From Pelobates cultripes (taxonomy: Eukaryota > Chordata > Amphibia > Anura > Pelobatidae), in assembly GCA_933207985.1 (NCBI GenBank), contig OW240920.1, positions 126,581,184 to 126,645,183 of the forward strand: a stretch of DNA of 64,000 nt, given 5' to 3'. Below the pieces are notes generated by a model, which saw nothing but the letters and a program-made list of their open reading frames with translations, did no database searches and was not told the DNA's origin. A program made the position numbers and the translations under genes. Shown piece after piece: positions 37,593-52,880 of the stretch (positions within the stretch are counted from its first letter, which is position 1; each line of letters starts with the position of its first letter).

Positions 37593-38423
37593 TCACTTCG
37601 GCGGAGTTTGGTCCCCTTTTTTAACCGTAATTCGAAAGGGGTGCCCCCAGGTGTAGCACCAGCCGGCCTCAAGCAGAGCTGTAGTTAGGGGCTTCAGATC
37701 CCGCCGTTTTCTTAGCGTTGAGGGGGCCAAGTCCTGGTAGAATTGAAGCTGTTGCCCCTGGTAGACTGGTGGACGATCCCTTGCTGCCTTCATGAGCTGC
37801 TCTTTTACCGGGAAGTGTAGCAATTTAACGATGACATCCCTTGGTGTGTTTGAGTTGGGGAAGGGGGGTCTCAGTGCCCTGTGGGCTCTTTCGATATAGA
37901 TGTTTTGCCCTGGGTTGTCCGGCAGCAGGGACTGGAATATTGCTGTGATGGTGGGGAGTATAGCCTCCGGCATGACAGATTCTGCTAGGCCTCTTATACG
38001 TATGTTTTGCCGCCGGGATCTATTATTTAGGTCTTCCATTCCGTCCTCCAGAAATAGGATTCTATCTTTTAGTATCCCCATGTCCCTGCCGTGGTCCGCC
38101 GCCTGTGTTTGCATTTCTTTGAGCGTGCGTTCGGTGTCACTGGTGCGTGAGGCCAGCGCCTCAATGTCGCCTTTGAGGCCTGCTATTTGTTTTTCAAGGG
38201 CTGCAGTGGTATAGGCCTTGATGTCCGCCGAAGTTTCTTTCAGCATTTTCCGAAGGACTTCTTTAGTGAGGGGTGTCGCGTGGGTGCTCTCGTGCTCGCT
38301 CTCTTCCGAGTCTGAGCCAGAGTTTTCCTGGCTTTGGGCCCAAGATGGCTGCCTGTCTTCTTTTGCGCGGAACATCGTGGCTACTGACGGGGTTGAATCC
38401 TTTTTCTTTTTGGAGCCCCCCAT
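37593..38423 (-). CDS. L1/Tx1 ORF1 protein (RNA-binding chaperone)
   Basis: An open frame of about 276 codons from MGGSKKKKDSTPSVATMF (the frame extends upstream to 38534 without a better start). An acidic, serine-rich N-terminal part (SGSDSEESEHESTHATP) is followed by a coiled coil (about LEKQIAGLKGDIEALASRT to LFLEDGMEDLNNRSRRQ). An RRM-like domain then begins NIRIRGLAESVMPE and carries YIERAHRALRPPFPNS. The C-terminal domain includes QLQFYQDLAPSTLRKRRDL and ends FRITVKKGDQTPPK. ORF1p binds L1 RNA as a trimer during retrotransposition. It is uninterrupted here, unlike ORF2. Confidence 0.85.
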   Translation of the reverse strand: MGGSKKKKDSTPSVATMFRAKEDRQPSWAQSQENSGSDSEESEHESTHATPLTKEVLRKMLKETSADIKAYTTAALEKQIAGLKGDIEALASRTSDTERTLKEMQTQAADHGRDMGILKDRILFLEDGMEDLNNRSRRQNIRIRGLAESVMPEAILPTITAIFQSLLPDNPGQNIYIERAHRALRPPFPNSNTPRDVIVKLLHFPVKEQLMKAARDRPPVYQGQQLQFYQDLAPSTLRKRRDLKPLTTALLEAGWCYTWGHPFRITVKKGDQTPPK

Positions 38424-38570
38424 GTGGGTGAGTGTGGTTGTTGTCTGTGGGTAGTTTCGTCGCTTTTTGGCACCTTGGTGGAGGCTGATGGATGCAGATT
38501 TTGTGCCCGGGGTGAGAGAGCTGAGGAAACACACGTCCTACTCCATTGACAGTTAGGCTCCGCCTCCCGT

Positions 38571-39480
38571 AGTGAATATTTTAATTATATAAGAATCAAA
38601 AGATTCTTGAATATTTGCTTTCCGAAAGAGAATTTTAACGTTTATGGCATTCTAGAAAGACTTATGATGGGTAATGAAATGGACAATATTTTAAGAAAAT
38701 GCACTAACCTACTGAGAAACTCTGATTCACCTCAAACTTTTGCGGTTTTTAAAATATGGAAAAGAGTTCTTAATAGAAAAATTTCAACAGTAGAATGGAT
38801 ACAGTCATGAAAACCGTTAACTGCTTAAATCTAATGGAACTAAAGATTTCAATTGGATTCTACTTAGTCCCTAGTCTGCTGGCCAAAATGAATCAAATTT
38901 CCTCAGCGATTTGCTGAAGATGCAAGTCAGGAAGAGGCGATTTATTGCATAGATGGTGGTATTGTTCTTCAATTTTCTTATTTTGGAAAAATTTGCACCG
39001 TCAGATTCAGAAGATCGCTGAAATATGGCCACCCCTCACTACAGAAGTATTTTTGTTACATTTTGACTTGACTATATTTAATAAAAATCTAAAAGTTCCA
39101 ACTGAAAATGGAGGCAGACCTAAAATATAATTTAGGGAAAAATAGCCCTGATATCGAAATTTGGATTAAAAACTAACAATGTTCTGAGCAAATTTCTTCT
39201 CTCTCTCTTTCTCTCTCCTCTTCTTTTGTTCGTAAGCAACTATGTTAGTAATGTCTAATGTTGTATGCTTTTGTATAAATGTACAAGCAAAGTAAAGTGA
39301 AAAGTAAGGGGAACGGAGAGGATAGAAGAGGGAGAATTTAAAGGAAAGGAAAGCTTTGACAGTGTAAGTGAGATTAGGAAATTATTCTAGCCTAGAAGAC
39401 TTTATAATTAATCCTTTGTCATCCTTTCTGACTAAGGAAGACATCATCTGGGACTGAAATCTAGAAGGTATAGAAAAGGT
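38571..39480 (+). mobile_element. Plus-strand L1, ORF2 C-terminal part (continuation)
   Basis: After the minus-strand L1, the plus-strand LINE resumes: NFNVYGILERLMMGNEMDNI, FKIWKRVLNRKISTVEWIQS, then HRWWYCSSIFLFWKNLHRQI at about 38946, matching the WW-C...FW C-terminal pattern of L1 ORF2. A tail of TCTCTC-rich sequence and CAAAGTAAAGTGAAAAGTAAG follows. Stops abound. Confidence 0.65.
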
Positions 39481-40738
39481 CTATAAAAAATAAATAAAAT
39501 TTAAAAAACTCACCGCTATTCCCTTTTCTAAATTTGCAATGTTGTATTTATTGCTTTTTTAATCAGGTAATATTGTTGTGGCTAATATTTTTATATATTT
39601 CTGTGTTAGAGGCGATAATTAGGCAATAAGGTGGCTCCATGGGGCCCCCTAACAGAGGGATACCACTGGACCAACATGAAATTGATCAACACTGTCACCC
39701 CCTCCACACAGGCTGTCACACCCCTCCACAAACACTCACTCCCTCCATAATCTGTCATCCCTCCACACACTGTCACCCTCCCCACACACATTTTCACCCC
39801 GTCCACACACATTGTCACACCCCACACACACTGTCACCCCCTCCAACTTCTGTAAACACCTTAACACTCTGTCACCCCTCCATACACTGTCACTATCCCC
39901 TACACACACTGTCACCCTGCCACATCCTGATCCAACCACACTCAATCCCTCCAACCATGTCACACTAACCTCCTCTCGCTCTGCCACACTCACCAGCATG
40001 GGGCTCTCTAATTGGGCGAGTTAGGCGGCCACCTAAGGCTTTGCGCTGGCTTGGACATCGTGGCTGTCTAACTCACCTTACGGCAGACTGGCTTGTCAGG
40101 TCCTTAGTCCAGACACAGGATAGGGCTCAGTGGTTTGCCCTGTATGCCGCCTGATGCGAGGCCACTCCTCTCAGTCTGCCCATTGAGGGAGTACACCCAT
40201 CACCTTCAGGCTGCAGCTCCACCGGGTGCAGAGTGGCAGGTCATGTGATAGAGATCTCATGAGCTGCCAGATGGTTGCTGCGGGTTACCATGGAGATCTA
40301 GCCCACCTCCCGCCAAAGCCAGTCTCCAATACACTGTTCCCCCCCACTGTCAGCCTCTCATCCACTTGCCCTGTCACATTCACCGTGCCATGGTTACCCT
40401 TTTATCCATCATGTCACAGTCACCCCCTCAAGACAACCATCATACAGTCATAAAACATAGCAGCACCATAAACTCAGTGCACAGAGGCCTCAGCCAATCC
40501 CCCCCCATATATACAAAACACAGCAAGCAGCTAACCCACACACATACAGCCCAGACAGAAACATACACATGCTCACATAAACATACATTAACTTACAAGG
40601 ATACTCACTGTCAGACACACACTCTCAGGCACATACACAGGTAGACAATGCAAGACACACTCAGAGATACACACAGCCAGATAAATACACAATGTGACTT
40701 AATGCCTGTATTACTCAATATTTGCCTCTCTGTGCATC

Positions 40739-40777
<39 letters not shown>

Positions 40778-41034
40778 ATGTTCATGTATCAGTGTAGATA
40801 TGTGTTGGTGTATTGGTGTGTGTGTGTCTATGTCTGCAATGTGAGGATGGTATGCTATGGGCAATGCAAAGGTAAAGTAGCAAGCAACATATATATTATA
40901 CACATACATATACAATACATGGGAAAACACATATGTGACAATATATATGCAAAGGATTATAGAATGTGCTGGGAAAATTTCTATGACACTGTTTTCTTAT
41001 CTGTAACTTTACTATTTGGTAAATTACTTTAATT
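39480..41034. repeat. Minisatellite, TG microsatellite and unassigned repeat DNA
   Basis: 39680-39985 repeats CACTGTCACCCCCTCCACACA-type units of about 20-25 bp. 39985-40500 is GC-richer sequence with a hAT-like phrase (GGCGGCCACCTAAGGC at about 40026). 40500-40700 is CA-rich. 40741-40776 is a (TG)n microsatellite. No gene was recognised. Confidence 0.65.
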
Positions 41035-41479
41035 CTTGTGGCATCACCCACTCGGTCTGCCTCAGTTCTGGAGGTCTACAGCCGCATTTCTCCTCTGCAC
41101 AGTGCCTTTCGATACTTCATTCATTACAACAACCAAGGTAAGCATTTCTTCTTTATGTCCTTGCTTCCATATCTACCTTATGTTTATTTATCTGTACCAC
41201 AACCAATTGGTCACTTATATCCCCTTACTGTTTCAGATTCAACTTTCCACCCCCATTATCCTCATCCAGGCAGGGGTCTCTTCAGACAGTCTCTGCTACT
41301 GCTGGGGGATATGTGCACTATAGGGCTCAATACCCTGTGCACTCTGGGGTGAGGCCCCATAAAGGTGCTGCCTATCAGAGCTCTACTGTTGCAATCTCTG
41401 CATACTGGGTGCTACCCAGACTAAAATCCCAATACATTATTTACACTCTGCTGGGGTGATAAATATATATATATATATA

Positions 41480-43096
41480 CAGTTGCAAGAAAAAGTATGT
41501 GAACCCTTTGGAATGATATGGATTTCTGCACAAATTGGTCATAAAATGTGATCTGATCATCATCTAAGTCACAACAATAGACAATCACAGTCTGCTTAAA
41601 CTAATAAAACACAAAGAATGAAATGTTGCCATGTTTTTATTGAACACACCATGTAAACATTCACAGTGCAGGTGGAAAAAGTATGTGAACCCCTAGACTA
41701 ATGGCATCTCCAAGAGCTAATTGGAGTGAGATGTCAGCCAACTGGAGTCCAATCAATGAGATGAGATTGGAGGTGTTGGTTACAGCTGCCCTGCCCTATA
41801 AAAAACACACACCAGTTCTGGGTTTGCTTTTCACAAGAAGCATTGTCTGATGTGAATGATGCCTCGCACAAAAGAGCTCTCAGAAGACCTACGATTAAGA
41901 ATTGTTGACTTGCATAAAGCTGGAAAGGGTTATAAAAGTATCTCCAAAAGCCTTGCTGTTCATCAGTCCACGGTAAGACAAATTGTCTATAAATGGAGAA
42001 AGTTCAGCACTGCTGCTACTCTCCCTAGGAGTGGCCGTCCTGTAAAGATAACTGCAAGAGCACAGCACAGACTGCTCAATGAGGTGAAGAAGAATCCTAG
42101 AGTGTCAGCTAAAGACTTACAAAAGTCACTGGCAAATGCTAACATCCCTGTTAGCGAATCTACAATACGTAAAACACTAAACAAGAATGGATTTCATGGG
42201 AGGATACCACAGAGGAAGCCACTGCTGTCCAAACAAAACATTGCTGCACGTTTACAGTTTGCACAAGAGCACCTGGATGTTCCACAGCAGTACTGGCAAA
42301 ATATTCTGTGGACAGATGAAACCAAAGTTAAGTTGTTTGGAAGAAACACACAACACTATGTGTGGCGAAAAAAAGGCACAGCACACCAACATCAAAACCT
42401 CATCCCAACTGTGAAGTATGGTGGTGGGGGCATCATGGTTTGGGGCTGCTTTGCTGCGTCAGGGCCTGGACGGATTGCTATCATCGAAGGAAAAATGAAT
42501 TCCCAAGTTTATCAAGACATTTTGCAGCAGAACTTAAGGCCATCTGTCTACCAGCTGAAGCTCAACAGAAGATGGGTGTTGCAACAGGACAATGACCAAA
42601 GCATAGAAGTAAATCAAGAACAGAATGGCTTAAACAGAAGAAAATACGCCTTCTGAAGTGGCCCAGTCAGAGTCCTGACCTCAACCCGATTTAGATGCTG
42701 TGGCATGACCTCAAGAAAGCGATTCACACCAGACATCCCAAGAATATTGCTGAACTGAAACAGCTCTGTAAAGAGGAATGGTCAAGAATTACTCCTGACC
42801 GTTGTGCACGTCTGATCTGCAACTACAGGAAACGTTTGGTTGAAGTTATTGCTGCCAAAGGAGGTTCAACCAGTTATTAAATCCAAGGGTTCACATACTT
42901 TTTCCACCTGCACTGTGAATGTTTACATGGTGTGTTCAATAAAAACATGGCAACATTTCATTCTTTGTGTGTTATTAGTTTAAGCAGACTGTGATTGTCT
43001 ATTGTTGTGACTTAGATGATGATCAGATCACATTTTATGACCAATTTGTGCAGAAATCCATATCATTCCAAAGGGTTCACATACTTTTTCTTGCAA

Positions 43097-43099
<3 letters not shown>
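41480..43099 (+). mobile_element. Complete but inactive Tc1-like transposon
   Basis: 1620 bp with long terminal inverted repeats (about 200 bp or more): CAGTTGCAAGAAAAAGTATG at 41480 and its complement ending at 43099. Inner repeated ends occur (AAAAAGTATGTGAACCC again at about 41675 and 42890), the IR/DR arrangement. It is flanked by TA dinucleotides within an (AT)n microsatellite, as expected for Tc1/mariner. One transposase gene lies inside. Confidence 0.96.
41856..42880 (+). pseudogene. Tc1-like transposase, frameshift and nonsense
   Basis: DNA-cutting transposase of about 340 codons. N-terminal paired-type helix-turn-helix regions ([33 protein letters not shown]), a [11 protein letters not shown] motif, then the catalytic domain: first Asp in NILWTDETKVKLFG, second Asp in WVLQQDND. 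Just after this Asp one base is missing (about 42594), ending the frame at 42656. In the original frame the third catalytic residue, the Glu of the P-I-E motif, is a TAG stop (42692-42694), and the C-terminus ([20 protein letters not shown]) follows to 42880. Inactive. Confidence 0.95.
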
Positions 43100-43149
<50 letters not shown>

Positions 43150-43347
43150 CAGTACGGCTGGTACTTATTGTTCCTGAGCTATTCTACCCTGCTAGGGTCA
43201 TTAGTACTGCTGGTCCTATTCTCGGAACATTACCCTGCTGGGGTTATATCTGGTACTGCTGGTACCATAACTACTGTAGGATCCTCTCCTACTATTGACC
43301 CCTGCCTCAACTGCCCTCTTATAAGGGGCCAAGTCCTTGCCTACATC

Positions 43348-44380
43348 ATGGAAGAATCTCAACCTACTCCAGTGGACTTTCAGTCCATGGTAAATGCAGC
43401 TGTGGCCGCTTCTATGGAGAAGGCCATCCAATCCACGCTGCACACGCCACGATACTGAGTCTGAGGACTCTGAAACCCAGACCAAGGACGACACCCAGGC
43501 TACCAAACGCCACTGGAAAAGGGAGAAGGACCCCAAACCAAGCAAGGGCAAACACCCTGCTAAGAAAAGCAAAACGGCGGCCGCCGTTACCCCTGCCCCT
43601 CTCCAAGTGTTCTCCTCAGAGAAGGAGGAAGATATTGATGACACTATGGCCATACTGGATGAATGGCAAGCTAACGCATCTCAATCCGATGATGACGCCT
43701 GAGGCTCAGAATCTAAACCCTTTCATACAGGGGATTCAGATTCATTCGCTGCTGAATGGCAAGGGACGGGGGACGCCTCCCTGATACAGGACGAGGCTAT
43801 TCTGGACCCTGTGGGCCAGACACTCTTTGACCCACGTAACATCAGACACCCTCGCTCGACAGACTGGACACCTCCGGAACACCTCGCTATGTTTATGCAC
43901 CTATGGCTGCGTAAACCTATGGACAAGGTAGTCAGCAACCGACTGAAGTCGGAATGCCCCCGCCCTTCCCTACCAGATCAAGTAGCCCTGACACCTAAAT
44001 TTGACCAGGTAATCACTACCTTCATGAGTAGTGGTGGTCACAACCCCCACCGCAGGGTGGATAGGGGATTCAAAGGAGTCCAAGACAAGCTACTAGATAC
44101 CTCCGGACCCCTCTCCCGCATCACCTGGCAGACGATGCCTTCCAACGAGCAGACCAATTCGATGCCGACATGGTCAGGGAATGGGCACACGATATACACG
44201 AATGGGCTCAACGCGGTTTCTGTTTCCTTGGAAATGCAAATGTGGCCCTCTCACCTGAGAGGCGTAAGGCAGCACTTCTCCGCATAGATGGGAAGTTGGT
44301 GGAATTGGGCACCAAAGAACTCGGACCTCTGGCACAGGGAAAATTATTTGGAAACTCATTCCTAAAGGAATTGAACCACT
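43348..44380 (+). pseudogene. DIRS Gag-like polyprotein, frameshifted
   Basis: Starts MEESQPTPVDFQSMVNAAV. An early frame change near 43455 leads to a charged, low-complexity region (KHPAKKSKTAAAVTPAPLQV, then EKEEDIDDTMAILDEWQAN). A stop at about 43700 precedes the conserved part DPVGQTLFDPRNIRHPRSTD, WTPPEHLAMFMHLWLRKPMD and, in another frame, HDIHEWAQRGFCFLGNANVA. This is the usual DIRS Gag order (acidic repeat region, then a W-P-x-E-H-L core). Gag would form the cytoplasmic particle. Confidence 0.7.
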
Positions 44381-44393
44381 CCACTACAGGGCG

Positions 44394-44858
44394 ATGCAAC
44401 GCCTCAAGGCATCCTTCCTCCGCCGAAATCCCACCTACGACCAACCAGTACCGATTATGGCAGAGGTCAGGGAGGAACTTCAATGGTGGCTGGACAGCAT
44501 GCAGGCCTGGAACAAACGTGCTAAATTCGGCAAAACCCCAGATTTCATGCTGGAATCGGACGCAAGCCTTTGGAGCTGGGGAGCCACGAGCGAGGGAGGA
44601 GACTGGACCTCACAGGAACTCAACCTGCATATCAACTGTCTCGAACTCCTGGTGGGTTCCTTCGCCATATGCAGCCTGGCAAGGGACAAATACGATTGTT
44701 GCATTCTCCTCAGGATGGACAACATCTCGGCCGTCCGCTATGTCAATCGCCTAAGCGGAGCTTGCTCGCGACTCCTATCCGAACTCATGAAAGAAGTGTT
44801 CGACTTCTGCCTTCCACGCAACATCTCCCTCAAGGCGGAATACCTACCAGGGAGATGA
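44394..44858 (+). pseudogene. DIRS RNase H domain
   Basis: Open frame of about 154 codons. After the connection segment (REELQWWLDSMQAWN) it carries RNase H motifs: LESDASLWSWGA (first Asp), INCLELLVGSFAI (Glu) and LLRMDNISAVRYVNRLSG (second Asp). The C-terminal part runs HELM-like to LKAEYLPGR. This domain degrades the RNA strand during cDNA synthesis. The reverse transcriptase normally fused upstream is absent. Confidence 0.85.
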
Positions 44859-44859
44859 A

Positions 44860-45905
44860 TCTCACAGCCGACTGGTTCTCTCACCATTGGAGAGATGGCA
44901 GCGATTGGATGCTGGACCCAGAGATATTCACTGTCCTCTCGCAAATGAGAGGACCCTTCCATCTGGATCTCTTCACGTCCCGCAACAACAGACAAACCCC
45001 ATACTTCTTCAGCTGGCTCCCGGACCCGGAATGCAAAGCAGTGGATGCTTTCCTACAGACCTGGCCGCCCTTCGGCACCTACGCATTTCCCCCATTCGCT
45101 ATGATAGCGAGGACTCTCCATTATCTGAAGGTACACCAGATTTCTCTGCTCCTAATTACCCCCCTATGGCAGAGTCAACCATGGTTCCCGGATCTTCTAG
45201 CACTATCTTACGCAGACCCGCTCTTGCTGCCATCCCAACCGACTCTCCTCACGGACATGAAAGGGAACCCTCACCCGCTAATGCTGGAAGAGAGATTCTC
45301 CCTGGTGGCTTGGGCTCTTTCTGGGGCACCTGGCAAGTCAGCGAACTATCGCAGACTGCTAGAGACCTCTTATGGGATTCATGGGCTCCGGGTACGAGAT
45401 TATGCTACTAATGACAGACTTTCGCTCCGCCAACTTTCGGCCAAGATGACGATTTTACTCTGCCTAGTCTCATTTCGCCGGGTATCCGACGTTAGGGCCT
45501 TTGAAGTCGATGCCTTTTCGAGTCACCTTCCATATCTCCTGACACACCAAATCGAACTCCACCACCATTTTTTACCCCTTTTTTCGTCACAGAACCTCAA
45601 ACTACCACCTCTCTCCACCCGACTTCCTCCGGCCAACTTCTGATTTCCTACGTCAAGCCACACAATCCAGTTTCCTCTACTACCCTCGCTAGACGGGTAC
45701 GTTGGATTTTGTCACTGGCAGGCGTGGATGCCACTTTCGGGGCTCATTCGGTGAGAGGCGCGGCTGCTTCTTCGGCCTACGCAGCTGGAGCATCACTATC
45801 AGACGTCCTTCGCACGGCTGACTGGTCCCACGAATCCACTTTTTGGACCTTCTACTTTAGACCGAACTCCTGCGCTGCGTTTTCCTTGTTACATCAGCGT
45901 GAAAA
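44860..45905 (+). pseudogene. DIRS tyrosine recombinase, frameshifted
   Basis: A linker frame (DLFTSRNNRQTPYFFSWLPD, 44970) leads to the recombinase. The first catalytic Arg lies in LCLVSFRRVSDVRAFEV (about 45470). After a frame change near 45640 come the HxxR box GAHSVRGAAAS (His codon 45744-45746) and the Tyr nucleophile in TFWTFYFRP (Tyr codon 45853-45855). This enzyme integrates circular cDNA without target duplication. Key residues survive but in separate frames. Confidence 0.85.
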
Positions 45906-45937
45906 ATGCAAAATACGAAGCCTCCTGTCATGTAACA

Positions 45938-46587
45938 AAATTGAAGATTATGCTAGCTTTAGTGTACTAATAATCTTAATTTTAATAAGGACAAGAGGCG
46001 AGTATTTTCCCACCCATACCCACCCCTTTCAGTCTTCAAGTATATCTATGCTGCTCCTTCTTCAGATTCCCCTATCCTCCTTTATGAAGCTAGCTTTTCT
46101 ATCTCTCTCTTCATCATTCCGAATATCCAACGTATATTGTGTATCTCTCGTAGGTCATGATACTTATACCTTGTTGTACCGTAGGGAGAGAAGTATCGAT
46201 TAATAGTATACTGTCATTATAGTCTGACTAAAATAGTCTAGCCAGATGCCTTCCATGTTTTTCATGGTCTTACGACTAGTACCTAACCTATTCCACGTTC
46301 TCGTTTCAGCGTAATTTCACTTGGACCTACGATTACCTCTATGTGGATTATCCCAAGTTTATCCTACGCTCCCCATGGATTATCCTAATTCGTTTGGATT
46401 GATTCTCCTGTTACAGACCCAAGACTGGCTTTAATTCAGAATTGTTTAAACTTTGTCCGTCTGCAATGTTCATTGGGAATACTATACCTCCTACTGTTTT
46501 GTGATTGGTTTATGCAAAATACTCGCCTAATGTCCTTATTAAAATTAAGATTATTAGTACACTAAAGCTAGCATTATCTTCAATTTT
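45938..46587. repeat. Inverted repeat pair at the DIRS 3' end
   Basis: Arms 45938-46008 and 46517-46587, about 70 bp and about 95% complementary (core GCTAGCTTTAGTGTACTAAT), enclose 508 bp. Inverted terminal and internal complementary repeats are the expected 3' architecture of DIRS elements. Confidence 0.85.
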
Positions 46588-46599
46588 TTGACTAATTGT

Positions 46600-46740
46600 G
46601 TTAGTGGGGACCTCATGTTTGAGTTTCGCCTAAGGCTTTGCAAAGTCTAGAGCTGCCACTGGTCTGTGTTGTCTGAATTGTAAATGTATGGTGTTCGGTC
46701 TAAAAGACAGAATTAAATACAACTAAACAAGCAGAAATTT
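46600..46740. mobile_element. Possible hAT end fragment
   Basis: GTTTCGCCTAAGGCTTTGCA followed by AAGTCTAGAGCTGCCACTG resembles the right end of a common anuran hAT. No matching left end was found nearby. Confidence 0.35.
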
Positions 46741-46759
46741 ACAATCTTCAAATATCTAA

Positions 46760-46765
46760 TTTATT
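46760..46765 (-). terminator. Candidate poly(A) signal of MYH copy B
   Basis: AATAAA on the minus strand, 108 nt beyond the TGA stop codon of the last exon, a plausible distance for the short 3' UTRs of sarcomeric myosins. Confidence 0.55.
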
Positions 46766-46872
46766 TAGGAATATATTATAGGTAGTGTGGGGATGAGATC
46801 CAAAAGATGAAATTTGATTTGAAAAAGATTTTATATTTTGCAATTTTCCCCTCTTCCTTCATTCATGGTTTT

Positions 46873-50617
<3,745 letters not shown>

Positions 50618-51035
50618 TAGAATGAATCAGAAATAAATGCAATTTTAAGTTTTTAGGTAAATTGATGTATGTAAATATAGGAATTCAATTTTTTTTATTG
50701 CATTTCCATTTTAGTTTTAGGCTTTATGAGATATACTTAGGCAACATGTGTATCTCATGTGTCCTTTGTAAAACATCCATAAGGAAATATGGATATAGTA
50801 TGGCGTGCATTACTGTACCTACTCTTAGTGTAAGGTATAATTTTCTATATTTCTCCTTTTATTATTGTAGGGCTTTTTCCATGAACTTGGAGAATATTGC
50901 CAAATTCCCTATTTTGGCTCTAATTATGCAGTTTGGTTTGCAATATGGAACAATTCGGTATTAATTGAATTAACTCATTTGGATTTGGTTTGCTTCAAAA
51001 TCTTTCAATGTCCTTCCATTTATTGTTCTACATAC

Positions 51036-52022
<987 letters not shown>

Positions 52023-52880
52023 NNNNNNNNNNNNNNNNNNNNNNNNNNNNNNNNNNNNNNNNNNNNNNNNNNNNNNNNNNNNNNNNNNNNNNNNNNNNNN
52101 NNNNNNNNNNNNNNNNNNNNNNNNNNNNNNNNNNNNNNNNNNNNNNNNNNNNNNNNNNNNNNNNNNNNNNNNNNNNNNNNNNNNNNNNNNNNNNNNNNNN
52201 NNNNNNNNNNNNNNNNNNNNNNNNNNNNNNNNNNNNNNNNNNNNNNNNNNNNNNNNNNNNNNNNNNNNNNNNNNNNNNNNNNNNNNNNNNNNNNNNNNNN
52301 NNNNNNNNNNNNNNNNNNNNNNNNNNNNNNNNNNNNNNNNNNNNNNNNNNNNNNNNNNNNNNNNNNNNNNNNNNNNNNNNNNNNNNNNNNNNNNNNNNNN
52401 NNNNNNNNNNNNNNNNNNNNNNNNNNNNNNNNNNNNNNNNNNNNNNNNNNNNNNNNNNNNNNNNNNNNNNNNNNNNNNNNNNNNNNNNNNNNNNNNNNNN
52501 NNNNNNNNNNNNNNNNNNNNNNNNNNNNNNNNNNNNNNNNNNNNNNNNNNNNNNNNNNNNNNNNNNNNNNNNNNNNNNNNNNNNNNNNNNNNNNNNNNNN
52601 NNNNNNNNNNNNNNNNNNNNNNNNNNNNNNNNNNNNNNNNNNNNNNNNNNNNNNNNNNNNNNNNNNNNNNNNNNNNNNNNNNNNNNNNNNNNNNNNNNNN
52701 NNNNNNNNNNNNNNNNNNNNNNNNNNNNNNNNNNNNNNNNNNNNNNNNNNNNNNNNNNNNNNNNNNNNNNNNNNNNNNNNNNNNNNNNNNNNNNNNNNNN
52801 NNNNNNNNNNNNNNNNNNNNNNNNNNNNNNNNNNNNNNNNNNNNNNNNNNNNNNNNNNNNNNNNNNNNNNNNNNNNNNNN
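52023..52880. other. Assembly gap (858 N)
   Basis: Unsequenced run between MYH exon 23 (left) and a purine-rich repeat within a hAT element (right). In copy A the DNA between the equivalent points (4986 to 5724) is 739 bp and holds the end of exon 20, exons 21 and 22 and the start of exon 23. If the gap size is real, the missing copy B exons plus about 120 bp of hAT left end would fit. Confidence 0.99.

Larger units (their letters stand above)
27800..38570 (-). mobile_element. Minus-strand Tx1/L1 LINE, nested host of two hAT elements
   Basis: Reads from 5' UTR at about 38570 to the ORF2 C-terminus at about 27800. ORF1 is at 37593-38423 and the ORF2 endonuclease starts at 35371. Reverse transcriptase pieces lie at 30443-30961 and 28150-28502, and the C-terminal CCHC-like knuckle (CWKGCGQKGTYLHMWWECP) at about 27900-27960. 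ORF2 is split by hAT elements at 34208/30970 and 30434/28511, both with exact 8-bp duplications of L1 sequence. An internal deletion near 28147 joins SPVLFALSL directly to the C-terminal domain and so lacks reverse transcriptase motif C. It lies inside the older plus-strand L1. The 3' boundary is uncertain by about 50 bp. Confidence 0.85.
41035..46600 (+). mobile_element. DIRS-type tyrosine-recombinase retrotransposon, defective
   Basis: Gag-like frames (43348-44340), RNase H (44394-44858) and a tyrosine recombinase (45280-45900) occur in DIRS order on the plus strand. A pair of inverted repeats of about 70 bp (45938-46008 and 46517-46587) brackets the 3' end. The reverse transcriptase between Gag and RNase H is missing: Gag runs to about 44380 and the next codons are already the RNase H entry (MQRLKASFLRRNPTYDQPVP). 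The 5' limit is uncertain: 41035-41479 shares CTGCTGGGGT phrases with 43150-43350, suggesting that the Tc1 at 41480-43099 inserted into its 5' region. Confidence 0.8.
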
